Assembly (NCBI GenBank): GCA_029907355.1
Contig: JARYLZ010000006.1
Span: forward strand, 1 to 64,000
Length of the DNA: 64,000 nt
From: Bacteroidota bacterium
GTDB lineage: Bacteria > Bacteroidota > Ignavibacteria > SZUA-365
Reading direction: 5' to 3'
The number at the start of each line of letters is the position of its first letter. Position 1 is the stretch's first letter. The notes below the pieces were generated by a model. It made no database searches and was not told where the DNA came from. It was given only the letters and a program-made list of their open reading frames with translations. The translations under genes were made by a program, and so were the position numbers. Below are positions 44,316 to 53,925 of the stretch, piece after piece.

Positions 44316-47045
44316 TCAGCGGACAACCAACAACATTTTCGCGGCACGGTGTTTCACGGAAGAGAGCACGCAGAGGTACGTGCCTTCCGTGAAGCGCGAA
44401 GCGTCGAAGTGCACGCTGTGCAGGCCGGGAGGCATCATCTGGTCGAGGAGCGTCGCCGTTTCCCGACCGAGGAGATCGTGGATTTTCAACATGACGCTCT
44501 GTGGGGTTACACCTCCCACGGAGAACAGGATTTCCGCATCCGGAGAGCGGCGCGTATCGATGGGGTGTGGCGAGCTCGCGAGGATGTGGAGGCCGTCGTC
44601 GGGAAGAGGGACGGCAGATGCACGTGAAACGGCTGTGCACGGGATGCGGTCGAGAATCGCCTGCATGGCGCGTTTGAGATCCCCCCGATCGACGCGGTAC
44701 GGTCTCATGGAGAGGAACACCATCGAACCGGTGAACCGGCCTTCCGTTTCGATCGGCTTCGCGAGGACCCCGACGCCGACTTCGCCGGCGGGGTTCCCGT
44801 TCGGATCGGAATAGAGCAGTTCGTTCTCCTGCCGCGTCAACGTGGTCGCGAATGTATGGACGAGGGTCTGTTCCCCGGTGATGGCGATATCCGCCAGCCA
44901 GGGGACACGGGCGGAAATGGTTTGGAGGGGCTGTTCCGTTGTCGTCCATGTCACACCGAGGAACTGCTGCATCTCGGAGGTGGTAATGAAGGATCGACCG
45001 TATCGCGTGAGGAGAACGACGTTCCCCCCCGCTTTGAGATATTCCCAGATGTTGGAGTTCTGCCAGACGGTCTCGTCGCCGTTGTACGCATTGCCGACCC
45101 AGACGACCGGGCAGTAGCGCCCGAGAATGTCGGCAGGGATGGATCCGGAACCACTGGGGGCCGGTGTGTTTCCCGGGTAGCCTGCGCGCGGGTTGGGGAA
45201 GATATCCCAAAGCGTGTACGGTTTGCCGCCGGTGAAGACGGAATCTTCATATGCAAGCTTGAGATCGGCGGTGTACGCCTCGACATCCCAGTCGACTCCG
45301 TTCACGAGGAGAATACCCCTGTCGAACGTCGGGTTCGTTATCGGTTGAACGACACGCTTGAGGATCCAGTCGTCTTTGTCGAGCAACACGGATTCGGGCT
45401 TCTCGGCGAAGTGGAAAACGTATGTCGTATCAGGGGAAGCATTGCGGACAACGAGCGTGCTGTCCCGCCCGCCGAAGCGGAAGGTGAGGTCGATCGGCAT
45501 GTCGAACACCTGGCGTTGGGGCGTATAGAGTTGTTCGACATGCACCTCCACACGCATATCCCCCCCGGATGCGTTCGCCGCCCACGTCAGCCGGTACGTC
45601 GGGTAGTACTCCCCGTAGATCCACTGCCGAAAGAAGGTTTCGAGGTCCATTCCGCTCTCCTCTTCGTAGAAGCGGCGGAACTCGTCCGTCGTGACGCTGC
45701 GGTAACGGTCCGGCGTGTCACCGCCGAGATACTTTCTCGCCGCCCGGAAGAACGTGCTGTCCCCCACGACGTGGCGCAACATGTGCAGAACCCACGATGC
45801 CTTGTTGTAACTGAGATTCCCGTTGAAGATTTGCCCCATCCCCTTGTTCAGGGCGTCATAGACGAATATCGTTCCCGGGCCGTAGTAAGCATTTGCGGCC
45901 ATCTCGCTCTTCAGCGCTTGGCGGCCTCCGGTACTCTCCGCGAAGAGCGCTTCGCAGTACGTCGCCCACCCTTCGTTCAGCCAGATGTGTCCGAAATCGG
46001 CGCAGGTCACCTTATCGCCGAACCATTGGTGGGACAACTCGTGGACAACGACACTGGTCCCGTAAAAGCCCATCGAGGAAACCGTCTGGTGTTCCATGGC
46101 GCCGCCGAACGCCTCGTACTCCGCCATGCCGTATTTCTCGCGCATAAACGGGTATGTCCCGAACAGGTCCGAGTACACTTGGAGTCCCTGCAGCATCGCG
46201 GTCTCGTTCGGGGCCATCTGGCCGGGAGTCATGCCGTAGAACCAGTTGCCCACGGGCATCGTCGTCCCGCCGTGTGAGAAGGCGTGCTCCCGGTACGCGT
46301 ACCGCGCCGCCGCCATGGACACGAGGTACGTCGCGATCGGGTATCGTGTCTTCCAGTGGAACGTCCGCGTACCGTCCGGCCGCTTCATGTCGGAGACCAG
46401 GATCCCGTTGCCCACGCAGAAGAGGGAAGAATCGGCGGTGAACATGCAATCCATGGAATCCGCTTTGTCGGCGGGATCGTCCTTGCAGGGCCACCATCTC
46501 CGCGCATCATAGGGTTCGGCTTGGGATGAGATGGACGGGGTCGTACCGCCGAGAGCGGCGTTCGGGACGGAGCGGTGTGTGATCGCGCTTCCCGCGTACG
46601 GCGATGAATACGCGATGACGAGCGTGAAGAATTCCCCACGCCCGTAAGGACGGGGGAGTGTGACGGTGAGCGTGTCCCCCGCGTGCGAGAATGCGAGGGG
46701 GACGCCGTCCATCGTGACAGCGGAAATCGTCAGGTTGTCGCCGGCATTGATCGCCGCCGCCGTCAAGGCGTCGGTCGCCGATCGTGCCGTCATCGTGACC
46801 GTGCCGCGGAAAACGGAATCGACACCGGGGAACGACACTTCAAGTCGGTAATACGTCACGTCGTAATCCAACGCCGCCGCGATGGTGTATGCAGCGCGCT
46901 TCGAGAGGCGCTCGAGACGGCGCATCTCTGCAGCGCGGTAGGCTTGTATCTCACCGCTCTGCTGGGCGAGTGCGGAAAAGGCACTCGAGAACATGTACAG
47001 GAAGCATATCGCCGGTGTTCGAAATCGCACGGGGAGAGATAGCAT
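44316..47045 (-). CDS. T9SS-exported M1-family aminopeptidase
   Basis: A 909-residue secreted zinc peptidase. A signal peptide (MLSLPVRFRTPAICFLYMFS...) precedes an M1 beta domain ('AEPYDARRWWPCKDDPADKA'), the exopeptidase motif region 'FGGAMEHQ' (GxMEN-like, with His in place of Asn) and the zinc site 'HELSHQWFGD' plus 'NEGWATYCE' near residues 335-360. A long C-terminal region follows, and the last 75 residues ('PDAEILFSVGG' to 'HRAAKMLLVVR') look like a T9SS sorting domain, so it is probably displayed on or released from the cell surface. GGAG precedes the start. Expected role: trimming of external peptides. Confidence 0.9.
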   Translation of the reverse strand: MLSLPVRFRTPAICFLYMFSSAFSALAQQSGEIQAYRAAEMRRLERLSKRAAYTIAAALDYDVTYYRLEVSFPGVDSVFRGTVTMTARSATDALTAAAINAGDNLTISAVTMDGVPLAFSHAGDTLTVTLPRPYGRGEFFTLVIAYSSPYAGSAITHRSVPNAALGGTTPSISSQAEPYDARRWWPCKDDPADKADSMDCMFTADSSLFCVGNGILVSDMKRPDGTRTFHWKTRYPIATYLVSMAAARYAYREHAFSHGGTTMPVGNWFYGMTPGQMAPNETAMLQGLQVYSDLFGTYPFMREKYGMAEYEAFGGAMEHQTVSSMGFYGTSVVVHELSHQWFGDKVTCADFGHIWLNEGWATYCEALFAESTGGRQALKSEMAANAYYGPGTIFVYDALNKGMGQIFNGNLSYNKASWVLHMLRHVVGDSTFFRAARKYLGGDTPDRYRSVTTDEFRRFYEEESGMDLETFFRQWIYGEYYPTYRLTWAANASGGDMRVEVHVEQLYTPQRQVFDMPIDLTFRFGGRDSTLVVRNASPDTTYVFHFAEKPESVLLDKDDWILKRVVQPITNPTFDRGILLVNGVDWDVEAYTADLKLAYEDSVFTGGKPYTLWDIFPNPRAGYPGNTPAPSGSGSIPADILGRYCPVVWVGNAYNGDETVWQNSNIWEYLKAGGNVVLLTRYGRSFITTSEMQQFLGVTWTTTEQPLQTISARVPWLADIAITGEQTLVHTFATTLTRQENELLYSDPNGNPAGEVGVGVLAKPIETEGRFTGSMVFLSMRPYRVDRGDLKRAMQAILDRIPCTAVSRASAVPLPDDGLHILASSPHPIDTRRSPDAEILFSVGGVTPQSVMLKIHDLLGRETATLLDQMMPPGLHSVHFDASRFTEGTYLCVLSSVKHRAAKMLLVVR

Positions 47046-47289
47046 GGGGTCTCCGTTTCTCGTGTTCCTGGTAATGGTTCCCTGATTCACGTCCGAAGAC
47101 ACGTATCGCTCGTGCGCGTGAAGTGCGCAACGGACGTGCCGAGGAAAACCCGTCGCCCGCCAGAGGCGGTTTTTTATCCCATCAATTTACGGGAGCGAAA
47201 TGGGATGATACAAAAGGCGGTGATAAAGTTTTTGAACTTCCATGGGGAAAATGGATTTTGCACCCGTCACAAACAGGCGGGATGGAGAT

Positions 47290-47982
47290 ATGACACGCAC
47301 GCTCTCGATGCCGTTCGCCCTGTTCATCATTGTCTGCGCAGGGTGTTCCTCCCATCACCTCGAGAAATACGATTTCCAGGGGGCGGGTTTTCTCTACCGC
47401 TCGACGGCGGATCCGGCCGCCGGTATGGTTCACATCCATATCGAGGGATTCACAGACACGCCTCACCCTGTCGTCGCCGCAGCGGCCGGCATCGGGTCGA
47501 ATATCCTCTCGGAGGAAGCCCGGCAAAAGCTCGATCGAGCCGTACGGCCGGCCGGCGTCGCGGCCGCCGTCGCGAAAGGGGTCGAACGGACCGTCAACAC
47601 GTACATGGGGGGGCGGACCGTCCCCGCCTTGGAGGACGATCCCCGGTTCATCGTCGAAACCGTTCTGCGCTCCTGCGAAATCCGTTCCCTCGCGAGCGGG
47701 CTCTTCCTCCACGTCTCGGCGAAATCTACGATCATCGACCGCGCGACGGGCCGATGCATCTGGGACGAGGTGGAGGCATCGTCCGTTCCTCTTCGCTATA
47801 CGCCGGGGGGCGATGTCCCTGTGGCGCTCGTGAGAACCGCGGCAAGCATCTACAATGCCGTCGAGTTCTTCAAGCTCACCGAGGGGGAAATCCAGGATGC
47901 CGTCCTGGAAGCGGCAGGCCGTGTCGGCGATCGAATCGGGGAGGAATTGCGGGACGATTACGCGGACTCGCGCGGTGACTGA
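47290..47982 (+). CDS. Predicted lipoprotein of unknown function
   Basis: A 230-residue protein starting MTRTLSMPFALFIIVCAGC, a lipoprotein signal with Cys19 as the likely lipidated residue. The mature part is mixed alpha/beta, with 'GFLYRSTADPAAGMVHIHIE' near the start, a middle helix-rich stretch ('EARQKLDRAVRPAGVAAAVA') and 'VSAKSTIIDRATGRCIWDEV' later, a pattern seen in envelope proteins that handle small ligands or assemble with others. No family was recognised. The start at 47290 is picked for the signal; the frame is open to 47242. It ends eleven bases from the convergent barrel gene. Confidence 0.75.
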   Translation: MTRTLSMPFALFIIVCAGCSSHHLEKYDFQGAGFLYRSTADPAAGMVHIHIEGFTDTPHPVVAAAAGIGSNILSEEARQKLDRAVRPAGVAAAVAKGVERTVNTYMGGRTVPALEDDPRFIVETVLRSCEIRSLASGLFLHVSAKSTIIDRATGRCIWDEVEASSVPLRYTPGGDVPVALVRTAASIYNAVEFFKLTEGEIQDAVLEAAGRVGDRIGEELRDDYADSRGD

Positions 47983-47993
47983 CGGCAAATCCG

Positions 47994-48770
47994 TCAGAAG
48001 CGCACGACGAGGCCGATCTGTCCCGTTATGTAATCGGTCTTCGACGTCGTGATGCGGTTTTCGTCGAAGCGGACGACATCGCCGACTCGATATACGGCGG
48101 ATTCCGTGTAGTACGAAACGTTCCCGCCGTAGAGGTATCGGACGCGTGCATCGATGTACACGGTCAGTGCCTGCTCCGATGCATCTTTTCGGTCGACCGT
48201 CGTCCCCGACCAGACGCGGACGAGCACGCCGCCGCTGCCGCCGTAACTGAACGCGGCATCCGTGTTCTTCGTCTCGCCCGCGATTTCCTCGTTGTTGTTC
48301 AGGTTCTTCGCGCTCATGCTCGTCGTGAAGATGTTCAGGCCGGCGAGCCCCTCGAAGTACGGGCGGACGTCGCCTTTCGGCGGGATCAGGCGGAGGAAGA
48401 CGTGAAGCGGGACGATGCTGTTCGTCGCGGTGACTTCCACGTTGATCGGGATCGTCCCGCTCAAGGGGGTACGGTAGGTTTCGCTCCCGTAGACGACATA
48501 CCCGCCTTGGAACCCAACGGCAATCGGCCACCCGGGGAAATCGTACCCGATGTCGCCGTTGAGCCCGAAACCGAGGTTATCGACTTTTTCCTTGAAATCG
48601 CCTTGCGGGAAAACCATCTGGAAATGGATACCGAGGAACACGTTGGTCCGTTTCGGTTCCATCTGCGCGGAGGCGGGCGAGGTGCCGAGGAACGTCGTGA
48701 GGAGGGTGGCGAGGAAAAACGCCGAGAGAGCGACACGGCTCACCTCGTTCCCGTGCTTTGGACGAAACAT
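47994..48770 (-). CDS. Outer-membrane beta-barrel protein
   Basis: A 258-residue protein with a signal peptide ending near 'SPASAQ'. Amphipathic strands follow ('TNVFLGIHFQMVFPQGDF', 'GYDFPGWPIAVGFQGGYVVY', 'AFSYGGSGGVLVRVWSG', 'LTVYIDARVRYLYGGNVSYY') and the protein ends in a classic C-terminal aromatic strand 'DYITGQIGLVVRF'. It fits small 8-stranded OmpA/OprF-N-like or PorT-like barrels; function is unknown. It stands alone on the minus strand, convergent with the lipoprotein gene and 134 bases downstream of the GT9 gene. Confidence 0.8.
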   Translation of the reverse strand: MFRPKHGNEVSRVALSAFFLATLLTTFLGTSPASAQMEPKRTNVFLGIHFQMVFPQGDFKEKVDNLGFGLNGDIGYDFPGWPIAVGFQGGYVVYGSETYRTPLSGTIPINVEVTATNSIVPLHVFLRLIPPKGDVRPYFEGLAGLNIFTTSMSAKNLNNNEEIAGETKNTDAAFSYGGSGGVLVRVWSGTTVDRKDASEQALTVYIDARVRYLYGGNVSYYTESAVYRVGDVVRFDENRITTSKTDYITGQIGLVVRF

Positions 48771-48904
48771 GGTTACACTCCTTTGATGCTATCGGCTCAA
48801 GGGACGGAATATCCCGAACGTGATGTTCATTGTCAACTTGCGGCTGATGCGGTTCGCGCTCCCGCCCCTGCCCATCGGCGGAAGCATGTTTTCGCGGCAC
48901 CGAT

Positions 48905-50056
48905 TCAAGAGTGGCGGGGATATTCCACAGCTTGCCTCTCCCGAGGCGGTGCGGAAGCGGCGAATGCGCGCAGCATGTCCGTCAGGACGTCCCAGACCTT
49001 CTCGACGGTGATGGAGTCGACCGACCCCCCCCGCCCGAGGATGAAACGGTGGCGACGGCCGTGCGGCGCCCATTGCAGAGGGTCGGTAGGGCCGAACAGG
49101 GAGAGTGTGGGTGTCCCGACCGCCGCGGAGACGTGCATGATCCCCGTGTCGTTCGTGACGAAGACGCTGCAATGCCGGATGACGGAGGCCGTGAAGCGGA
49201 TGGGTTCGTTGCGGAGCACAACATGGTCGTTCGGCATATGGACCGTCATCTCGTGCACGGGGTCGTCGTCGTCCGGTCCGGCTGTCACGACGATGAAGGC
49301 GCCGAGGATTTCCGCGCAGCGGTTCGCGATTTCCGCGAAGCGGAGGGCATCCCACCGGTTCGGCACCTTCGCCGCGCCGGGGTGAAAGCCGACGATGAGT
49401 TCGTGACCGCCGGTGCGTTTGTCGAGGAACGCCCGGCCTTTCTTGACTTCCTCATCGGTGAGGGCGATCTCGAGCTCGTGGGAGACGGGGTCCAACACGA
49501 GGATCGAGGCGATGTCGATGTTCCGCTGGGTCTGGTGCACGGAGGGGTCTCGGCGCCAGTCGAGGTCCACGCGGATGTTGTGGAGAAAGCCTGTCACGTT
49601 CCGTTTCCCGTTCAATGAGGCCGGACCGATGCGCCGCTTCGCCCCGGAGAGGAAAGCGATGACATCGCTCGTGACGGACATGGAAACCGTCGAGGGGACG
49701 ATGGCCAGGTCGAACCGTCGCTTCTTGAGAGCTCGTGCAAAGAGCCACACGGCGAAGGGCGAGCGGAGGAAGGTTTTCTTGTCGTAGACGATCACTTCGT
49801 CAAGGAATGACGCTCCTCGCAGGATCTCGCTGTTCAGGGGGCGTGCCAAGAGGGCGATTCGTGCGCGGGGATAGGTGGCACGGAGAGAACGAAGGAGAGG
49901 GACGGCGCAGAGCATATCCCCCAGCTGGTTGTGCTGGCGGATGACGAGGATGTTGTGCACCGAGTCCCGCGGGACGGCGACGACCTTGCGCACGTGGATG
50001 AACACGCGGAGAACACCGAACAGAAGGCGCGTGAAGGCTTTCTCGATTCGTCGCAT
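48905..50056 (-). CDS. Glycosyltransferase family 9 (heptosyltransferase-like)
   Basis: A 383-residue GT-B enzyme. The N domain has 'ILVIRQHNQLGDMLCAVPLL' with 'RSLRATYPRARIALLARPLN' (acceptor side) and the C domain has 'VGFHPGAAKVPNRWDALRFA', 'IRHCSVFVTNDTGIMHVSAA' and 'VGTPTLSLFGPTDPLQWAPH', the ADP-heptose-binding signature. Members transfer heptose to lipopolysaccharide inner core. It is the last gene of the folB-folK-dNK-DUF4834 run, 30 bases after the small membrane gene, with no functional link obvious. The start near 50056 overlaps no other gene. Confidence 0.9.
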   Translation of the reverse strand: MRRIEKAFTRLLFGVLRVFIHVRKVVAVPRDSVHNILVIRQHNQLGDMLCAVPLLRSLRATYPRARIALLARPLNSEILRGASFLDEVIVYDKKTFLRSPFAVWLFARALKKRRFDLAIVPSTVSMSVTSDVIAFLSGAKRRIGPASLNGKRNVTGFLHNIRVDLDWRRDPSVHQTQRNIDIASILVLDPVSHELEIALTDEEVKKGRAFLDKRTGGHELIVGFHPGAAKVPNRWDALRFAEIANRCAEILGAFIVVTAGPDDDDPVHEMTVHMPNDHVVLRNEPIRFTASVIRHCSVFVTNDTGIMHVSAAVGTPTLSLFGPTDPLQWAPHGRRHRFILGRGGSVDSITVEKVWDVLTDMLRAFAASAPPRERQAVEYPRHS

Positions 50057-50086
50057 CTCTCGGCGGGCGGGGGATAATGGTGCGGG

Positions 50087-50278
50087 TTATTGCCCGTCCT
50101 CGATGTCTTCGAACTCCGCGTCGATGATCCGTTCATCGTCTTCACGGTTGCGACCCTGCCGGTCGCCGCGGGATGGTGTTCCCCTCGTGACGGTTGGGCG
50201 CGACAGGAAAAACCGAAACAGTCGTACGATCACGTAGACAACCACGACAGCCAGGAGGATCCGGAACAGAGACATCAT
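50087..50278 (-). CDS. Small DUF4834-like membrane protein
   Basis: A 63-residue protein: one transmembrane helix 'MSLFRILLAVVVVYVIVRLF' and a basic then acidic cytoplasmic tail ('RGDRQGRNREDDERIIDAEF'). It resembles DUF4834 proteins of Bacteroidota. Its ATG overlaps the stop of the deoxynucleoside-kinase gene, a sign of translational coupling. Function is unknown. Confidence 0.75.
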   Translation of the reverse strand: MMSLFRILLAVVVVYVIVRLFRFFLSRPTVTRGTPSRGDRQGRNREDDERIIDAEFEDIEDGQ

Positions 50279-50934
50279 GCGTCCTTGCGTGTTCGTGCCA
50301 GGGGTGTGTAATACTCGACGGCGGCGTGGTTCCGTTTCAGGATCTGCTCGAGGAGATCCTCGAACTGTGTCTCGTCGTTCACGAAGTCGATTTCCGTCGC
50401 GTTGACGATGAGAAGAGGCGTCGCCTTGTACCGAAAGAAAAAGTAATTGTACGCGTCGTTGAGATCCGCGAGGTATTTCTTCGAAATGCCCCGCTCGAAA
50501 TCGCGGCCTCTCTGGCGGATGTTCTGCATGAGACGGTCGACCGTCGACTGGAGGTACACGACGAGATCCGGCCGGGGGAGCGTACGCTCGATGCTCGAAA
50601 CGAGCATCTCGTAGAGCTGCAATTCATCGTCTTGGAGGTTCAAATGCGCGAAGATCCTATCCTTCTCGAAAATGTAATCCACGATGACGTAGTCCTCGAA
50701 CAATTCCTGCTGGGCGAGTTGCTGGAGCTGTTTGAAACGCGTCAGCAGGAAGAAGATCTGCGTCTGGAACGCGTAGCGCTCGGGGTGCTGGTAGAAACGG
50801 GTGAGGAAGGGGTTCTCTTCGAACGACTCGAGCACGAGCTTCCCCCCCACGCGCCCGTGGAGAAGTCGTGCGAGGCTCGTTTTCCCGACCCCGATCACGC
50901 CCTCGACCGCGATGTACCGGATATCGCCTCTCAT
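50275..50934 (-). CDS. Deoxynucleoside kinase
   Basis: A 219-residue P-loop kinase of the dNK family that phosphorylates deoxyribonucleosides for salvage. Walker A is 'AVEGVIGVGKTSLARLL' (9-25); the substrate pocket shows 'LESFEENPFLTRFYQHPERY', and the 'DRI' arginine region 'IVDYIFEKDRIFAHLNL' and the lid 'RQRGRDFERGISKKYLADLN' are typical. The start at 50934 is the Met directly before the fold; the open frame upstream adds no conserved residues. It lies 75 bases after folK. Confidence 0.93.
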   Translation of the reverse strand: MRGDIRYIAVEGVIGVGKTSLARLLHGRVGGKLVLESFEENPFLTRFYQHPERYAFQTQIFFLLTRFKQLQQLAQQELFEDYVIVDYIFEKDRIFAHLNLQDDELQLYEMLVSSIERTLPRPDLVVYLQSTVDRLMQNIRQRGRDFERGISKKYLADLNDAYNYFFFRYKATPLLIVNATEIDFVNDETQFEDLLEQILKRNHAAVEYYTPLARTRKDA

Positions 50935-51009
50935 CGGCGGAAAGATACGGGAAATCGCCGTGATGAACGAGCGGGGCGTGCCTCGCTGCGGGAGCAAGCC
51001 GCCCGGTGC

Positions 51010-51525
51010 TCAGGGGTAAGGGCGGCACGACACGGCACGCAGAGCGCCGTGGTCTTCGCAGGCGGTGAGAAGTTCGCGGATCGTCTTTTTTTCGACGGGG
51101 TGAACGAGTGACGGTGCGAGGTCGCACAAGGGCTGAAGGACGAATCGCCGCCGCGCGAGCTCGGGATGGGGTACCGTCAGGTGTCCGCCGCCGATGACGA
51201 GATCGCCGTACAGGATAATGTCGATGTCTATGTGCCGAGGATGGTATCGCTCGGCCGGGAGACGCCCCAGGGAACGCTCGATACCCTTCAGGGCTTCGAA
51301 TAATTCATCCGCCGGCAAACGGGTGAGTACTGCTGCTGCGCAATTGAGGAAATCCGGCTGATCGCGGAAGCTCCAGGGTTCGGTTTCGTAGACGGGCGAG
51401 ACGCTCTCGATGGATGTGCCGGGCAGTTCGTCGATGCGCCGTAACGCATTCCGCAGGGCGGAACAGCGATCGCCGAGGTTGGAACCGAGGCCGAGATAAA
51501 CGCGGACTCCCTCAGCGGCTCTCAT
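51010..51525 (-). CDS. folK: 2-amino-4-hydroxy-6-hydroxymethyldihydropteridine pyrophosphokinase
   Basis: A 171-residue HPPK that transfers pyrophosphate from ATP to the pterin precursor of folate. Signatures: 'VYLGLGSNLGDRCSALRNAL', 'SPVYETEPWSFRDQPDFLNC', 'ALKGIERSLGRLPAERYHPR' and 'HIDIDIILYGDLVI'. Length is normal. The start at 51525 lies 14 bases inside the end of folB, a usual folB-folK coupling. Confidence 0.95.
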   Translation of the reverse strand: MRAAEGVRVYLGLGSNLGDRCSALRNALRRIDELPGTSIESVSPVYETEPWSFRDQPDFLNCAAAVLTRLPADELFEALKGIERSLGRLPAERYHPRHIDIDIILYGDLVIGGGHLTVPHPELARRRFVLQPLCDLAPSLVHPVEKKTIRELLTACEDHGALRAVSCRPYP

Positions 51526-51880
51526 CGACCTGCACTTCCACGTGATCGATGACGCCCTTGATCGGTGCACCGGGTTTGCGTACGCGCACACTGACACGGC
51601 GGACCATGGGCCAATCGGCGAGGATGGCATCGGCGATTTTCTTGGCGATCGTTTCGATGAGGTTGAATTTCTCCTCCGTGACGATCCCGTTGATCATGTC
51701 GTAGATGTCGGCGTAGTTGACGGTCTTTGCGAGGTTATCCGTGTCTGCCGCTTCCGTGAAGTCCGTTTCCATTTCCACGTCGACGTGAAATTTCCCCCCG
51801 AGGCGCCTTTCTTCGCGATGGTTACCATGGTAGGCGTAGAACACGGCGTTGTGCAAACGGATGAGATGGCGTTTTTCCAT
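51512..51880 (-). CDS. folB: Dihydroneopterin aldolase
   Basis: A 122-residue aldolase that cleaves 7,8-dihydroneopterin to the pterin used by FolK. It has '[20 protein letters not shown]' (catalytic region), '[20 protein letters not shown]' and '[14 protein letters not shown]', and '[14 protein letters not shown]' near the end. It overlaps folK by 14 bases and heads the minus-strand run folB-folK-dNK-DUF4834-GT9. Confidence 0.95.
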   Translation of the reverse strand: MEKRHLIRLHNAVFYAYHGNHREERRLGGKFHVDVEMETDFTEAADTDNLAKTVNYADIYDMINGIVTEEKFNLIETIAKKIADAILADWPMVRRVSVRVRKPGAPIKGVIDHVEVQVDESR

Positions 51881-52206
51881 GCGGTGAAACTACGGTGCGG
51901 AAAAGGAAGGTCCAAAGACGACACTGTTCATATCACCTTCGCATGCGTCCTGATTGCCGTTCCCGCCGAGCCCGCTCGAACAATGCTCGCATGCTGTCGG
52001 TCGGTCGCATGCCTTTACCGTTCGGAGTGATAAGGTGGGACAACCAGCCGAACCCCTTGGATCGCGTCGCGGGGGATGCATGCGCCAACGAACGAGCCCT
52101 TTCATCCGCTGTTTCACAAAGGCTCCGGAAAAATGCGTACATTCCGTGCCGAAACCTTCCCTCTCCGGGAGTATGTTTTCGATTCGACCATGGGCATGAA
52201 GGAGAG
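51881..52206. other. Divergent intergenic region between folB and glnS
   Basis: About 325 bases carrying the promoters of the two divergent genes. The frame of glnS is open across it but reads Arg-rich and unconserved. No RNA gene, repeat or clear promoter boxes were recognised. Confidence 0.45.
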
Positions 52207-53925
52207 ATGACGGCCGATATTCCACAGGTGGGACAGACGAACGGGGAAAGCGCTTCGCCCGCGGCGTCGAATTTCATCGACGAAGTCATCCAGGAGCACA
52301 ACCGCTCGGGCAGATTCGGCGGTCGTGTCCACACCCGTTTTCCCCCCGAGCCGAACGGATATCTTCACATCGGCCACGCGAAATCCATCTGCCTCAATTT
52401 CGGTATCGCCGAGCGTTACGGCGGCTTGTGCAATCTTCGCTTCGACGACACGAATCCTGTCACGGAGGACGTCGAGTACGTCGATTCCATCCAGGAGGAT
52501 GTCCGCTGGCTGGGCTTTTCTTGGGATGATCGGCTCTACTTCGCATCGGATTACTTCGAGCGCCTGTACGAGTACGCGGTGGCGCTGATCCGAAAAGGGA
52601 AAGCGTACGTGTGCGACCTCACGGCGGAACAGATCGCCGCAGCCCGGGGCACGCCTACTCGCCCCGGTAGGGAAAGCCCGTACCGCAACCGGTCCGTCGA
52701 GGAAAATCTCGATCTCTTTGCTCGCATGCGCAACGGGGAGTTCCCCGACGGTTCCCGGACCCTGCGGGCGAAAATCGACATGGCGTCTCCAAATATGCAC
52801 ATGCGCGACCCCGTGCTCTACCGCATCGTTCACGTGAGGCACCACCGCACGGGGGATGCGTGGTGCATTTACCCGATGTACGATTTCGCACACTGCCTTT
52901 CCGACTCGATCGAAGGCATTACGCATTCCATTTGCACCCTCGAGTTCGAAGTACACCGGCCGCTGTACGATTGGATCCTCGACGAGCTCGGCGTCCATCA
53001 CCCCCAGCAGATCGAATTCGCCCGACTCAACATGAGTTACACGGTGATGAGCAAGCGGAAACTCCTCCGTCTCGTTCGGGAAGGGTACGTGCGGGGTTGG
53101 GACGACCCCCGCATGCCGACCATCTGCGGCTTGCGCCGTCGCGGCTACACGCCCGAGTCCATCCGTGCCTTCGCCGAACGTATCGGGGTCGCGAAACGAG
53201 ATACCGTCATCGATGTCGCACTCCTCGAGTACAGCGTGAGGGAAGATTTGAACAAGCGCGCGCCGCGACGGATGGTGGTTCTCCGTCCCTTGAAGCTCGT
53301 GATCGAAAACTATCCCGAGGGGCGTGTGGAAACGGTCCATGCGCTCAACAACCCCGAAGACCCCTCCGCGGGCACCCGCCCGGTAGAATTCTCCCGAACA
53401 TTATGGATCGAGCGGGACGATTTCATGGAGAACCCGCCGCGGAAATTCCACCGCCTCTCTCCCGGCTCGGAAGTCCGGCTCCGTTACGCGTACCTCGTCT
53501 CATGCACTGATATCGTGAAGGACGCGAAAGGGGACATCGTCGAGATTCGTTGCACATACGACCCGGAGAGCGGGCCGGGAGGGAAGAACGCCGATCGACG
53601 CGCCAGGGGGACGATCCACTGGGTGAGCGCAGGCCACGCCGTCGACGGGGAGGTGCGCCTCTACGACCGGTTGTTCAACGTGCCCGACCCGGCCGATGCC
53701 CCCGAGGGGGTGGATTTCGTGTCCTATCTCAATCCCGATTCCCTCGAGACGCTGATCGGTTGCAAACTCGAATCCTCCCTGGCCGGTGTCGTTCCCGGCG
53801 AACGTTTCCAGTTCGAACGTCTCGGGTATTTCTGCGTCGATCCCGACACGACGCCTGCCTTACCGGTGTTCAACAGAACCGTCGGGCTGAAAGACACCTG
53901 GGGGAAAATCGCAGGCAAAGCGTGA
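52207..53925 (+). CDS. glnS: Glutaminyl-tRNA synthetase
   Basis: A 572-residue class-I synthetase charging tRNA-Gln directly. The N-terminal catalytic domain has '[20 protein letters not shown]' (HIGH), '[20 protein letters not shown]' and '[12 protein letters not shown]' (KMSKR-like); '[20 protein letters not shown]' is the Gln-specific region, and the C-terminal beta-barrel anticodon domain follows ('LKDTWGKI'). AAGGAGAG precedes the start. The membrane glycosyltransferase gene begins on overlapping bases. Its presence alongside gltX means Gln-tRNA does not depend only on transamidation. Confidence 0.96.
   Translation: MTADIPQVGQTNGESASPAASNFIDEVIQEHNRSGRFGGRVHTRFPPEPNGYLHIGHAKSICLNFGIAERYGGLCNLRFDDTNPVTEDVEYVDSIQEDVRWLGFSWDDRLYFASDYFERLYEYAVALIRKGKAYVCDLTAEQIAAARGTPTRPGRESPYRNRSVEENLDLFARMRNGEFPDGSRTLRAKIDMASPNMHMRDPVLYRIVHVRHHRTGDAWCIYPMYDFAHCLSDSIEGITHSICTLEFEVHRPLYDWILDELGVHHPQQIEFARLNMSYTVMSKRKLLRLVREGYVRGWDDPRMPTICGLRRRGYTPESIRAFAERIGVAKRDTVIDVALLEYSVREDLNKRAPRRMVVLRPLKLVIENYPEGRVETVHALNNPEDPSAGTRPVEFSRTLWIERDDFMENPPRKFHRLSPGSEVRLRYAYLVSCTDIVKDAKGDIVEIRCTYDPESGPGGKNADRRARGTIHWVSAGHAVDGEVRLYDRLFNVPDPADAPEGVDFVSYLNPDSLETLIGCKLESSLAGVVPGERFQFERLGYFCVDPDTTPALPVFNRTVGLKDTWGKIAGKA

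Noticed and set aside
47182-48531. 449-codon minus-strand frame across the lipoprotein and barrel genes
   Set aside because: Arg-rich composition and complete overlap with two genes that carry signal peptides and fold patterns.
52114-53340. 408-codon frame antisense to glnS
   Set aside because: Shadow of a certain housekeeping gene.
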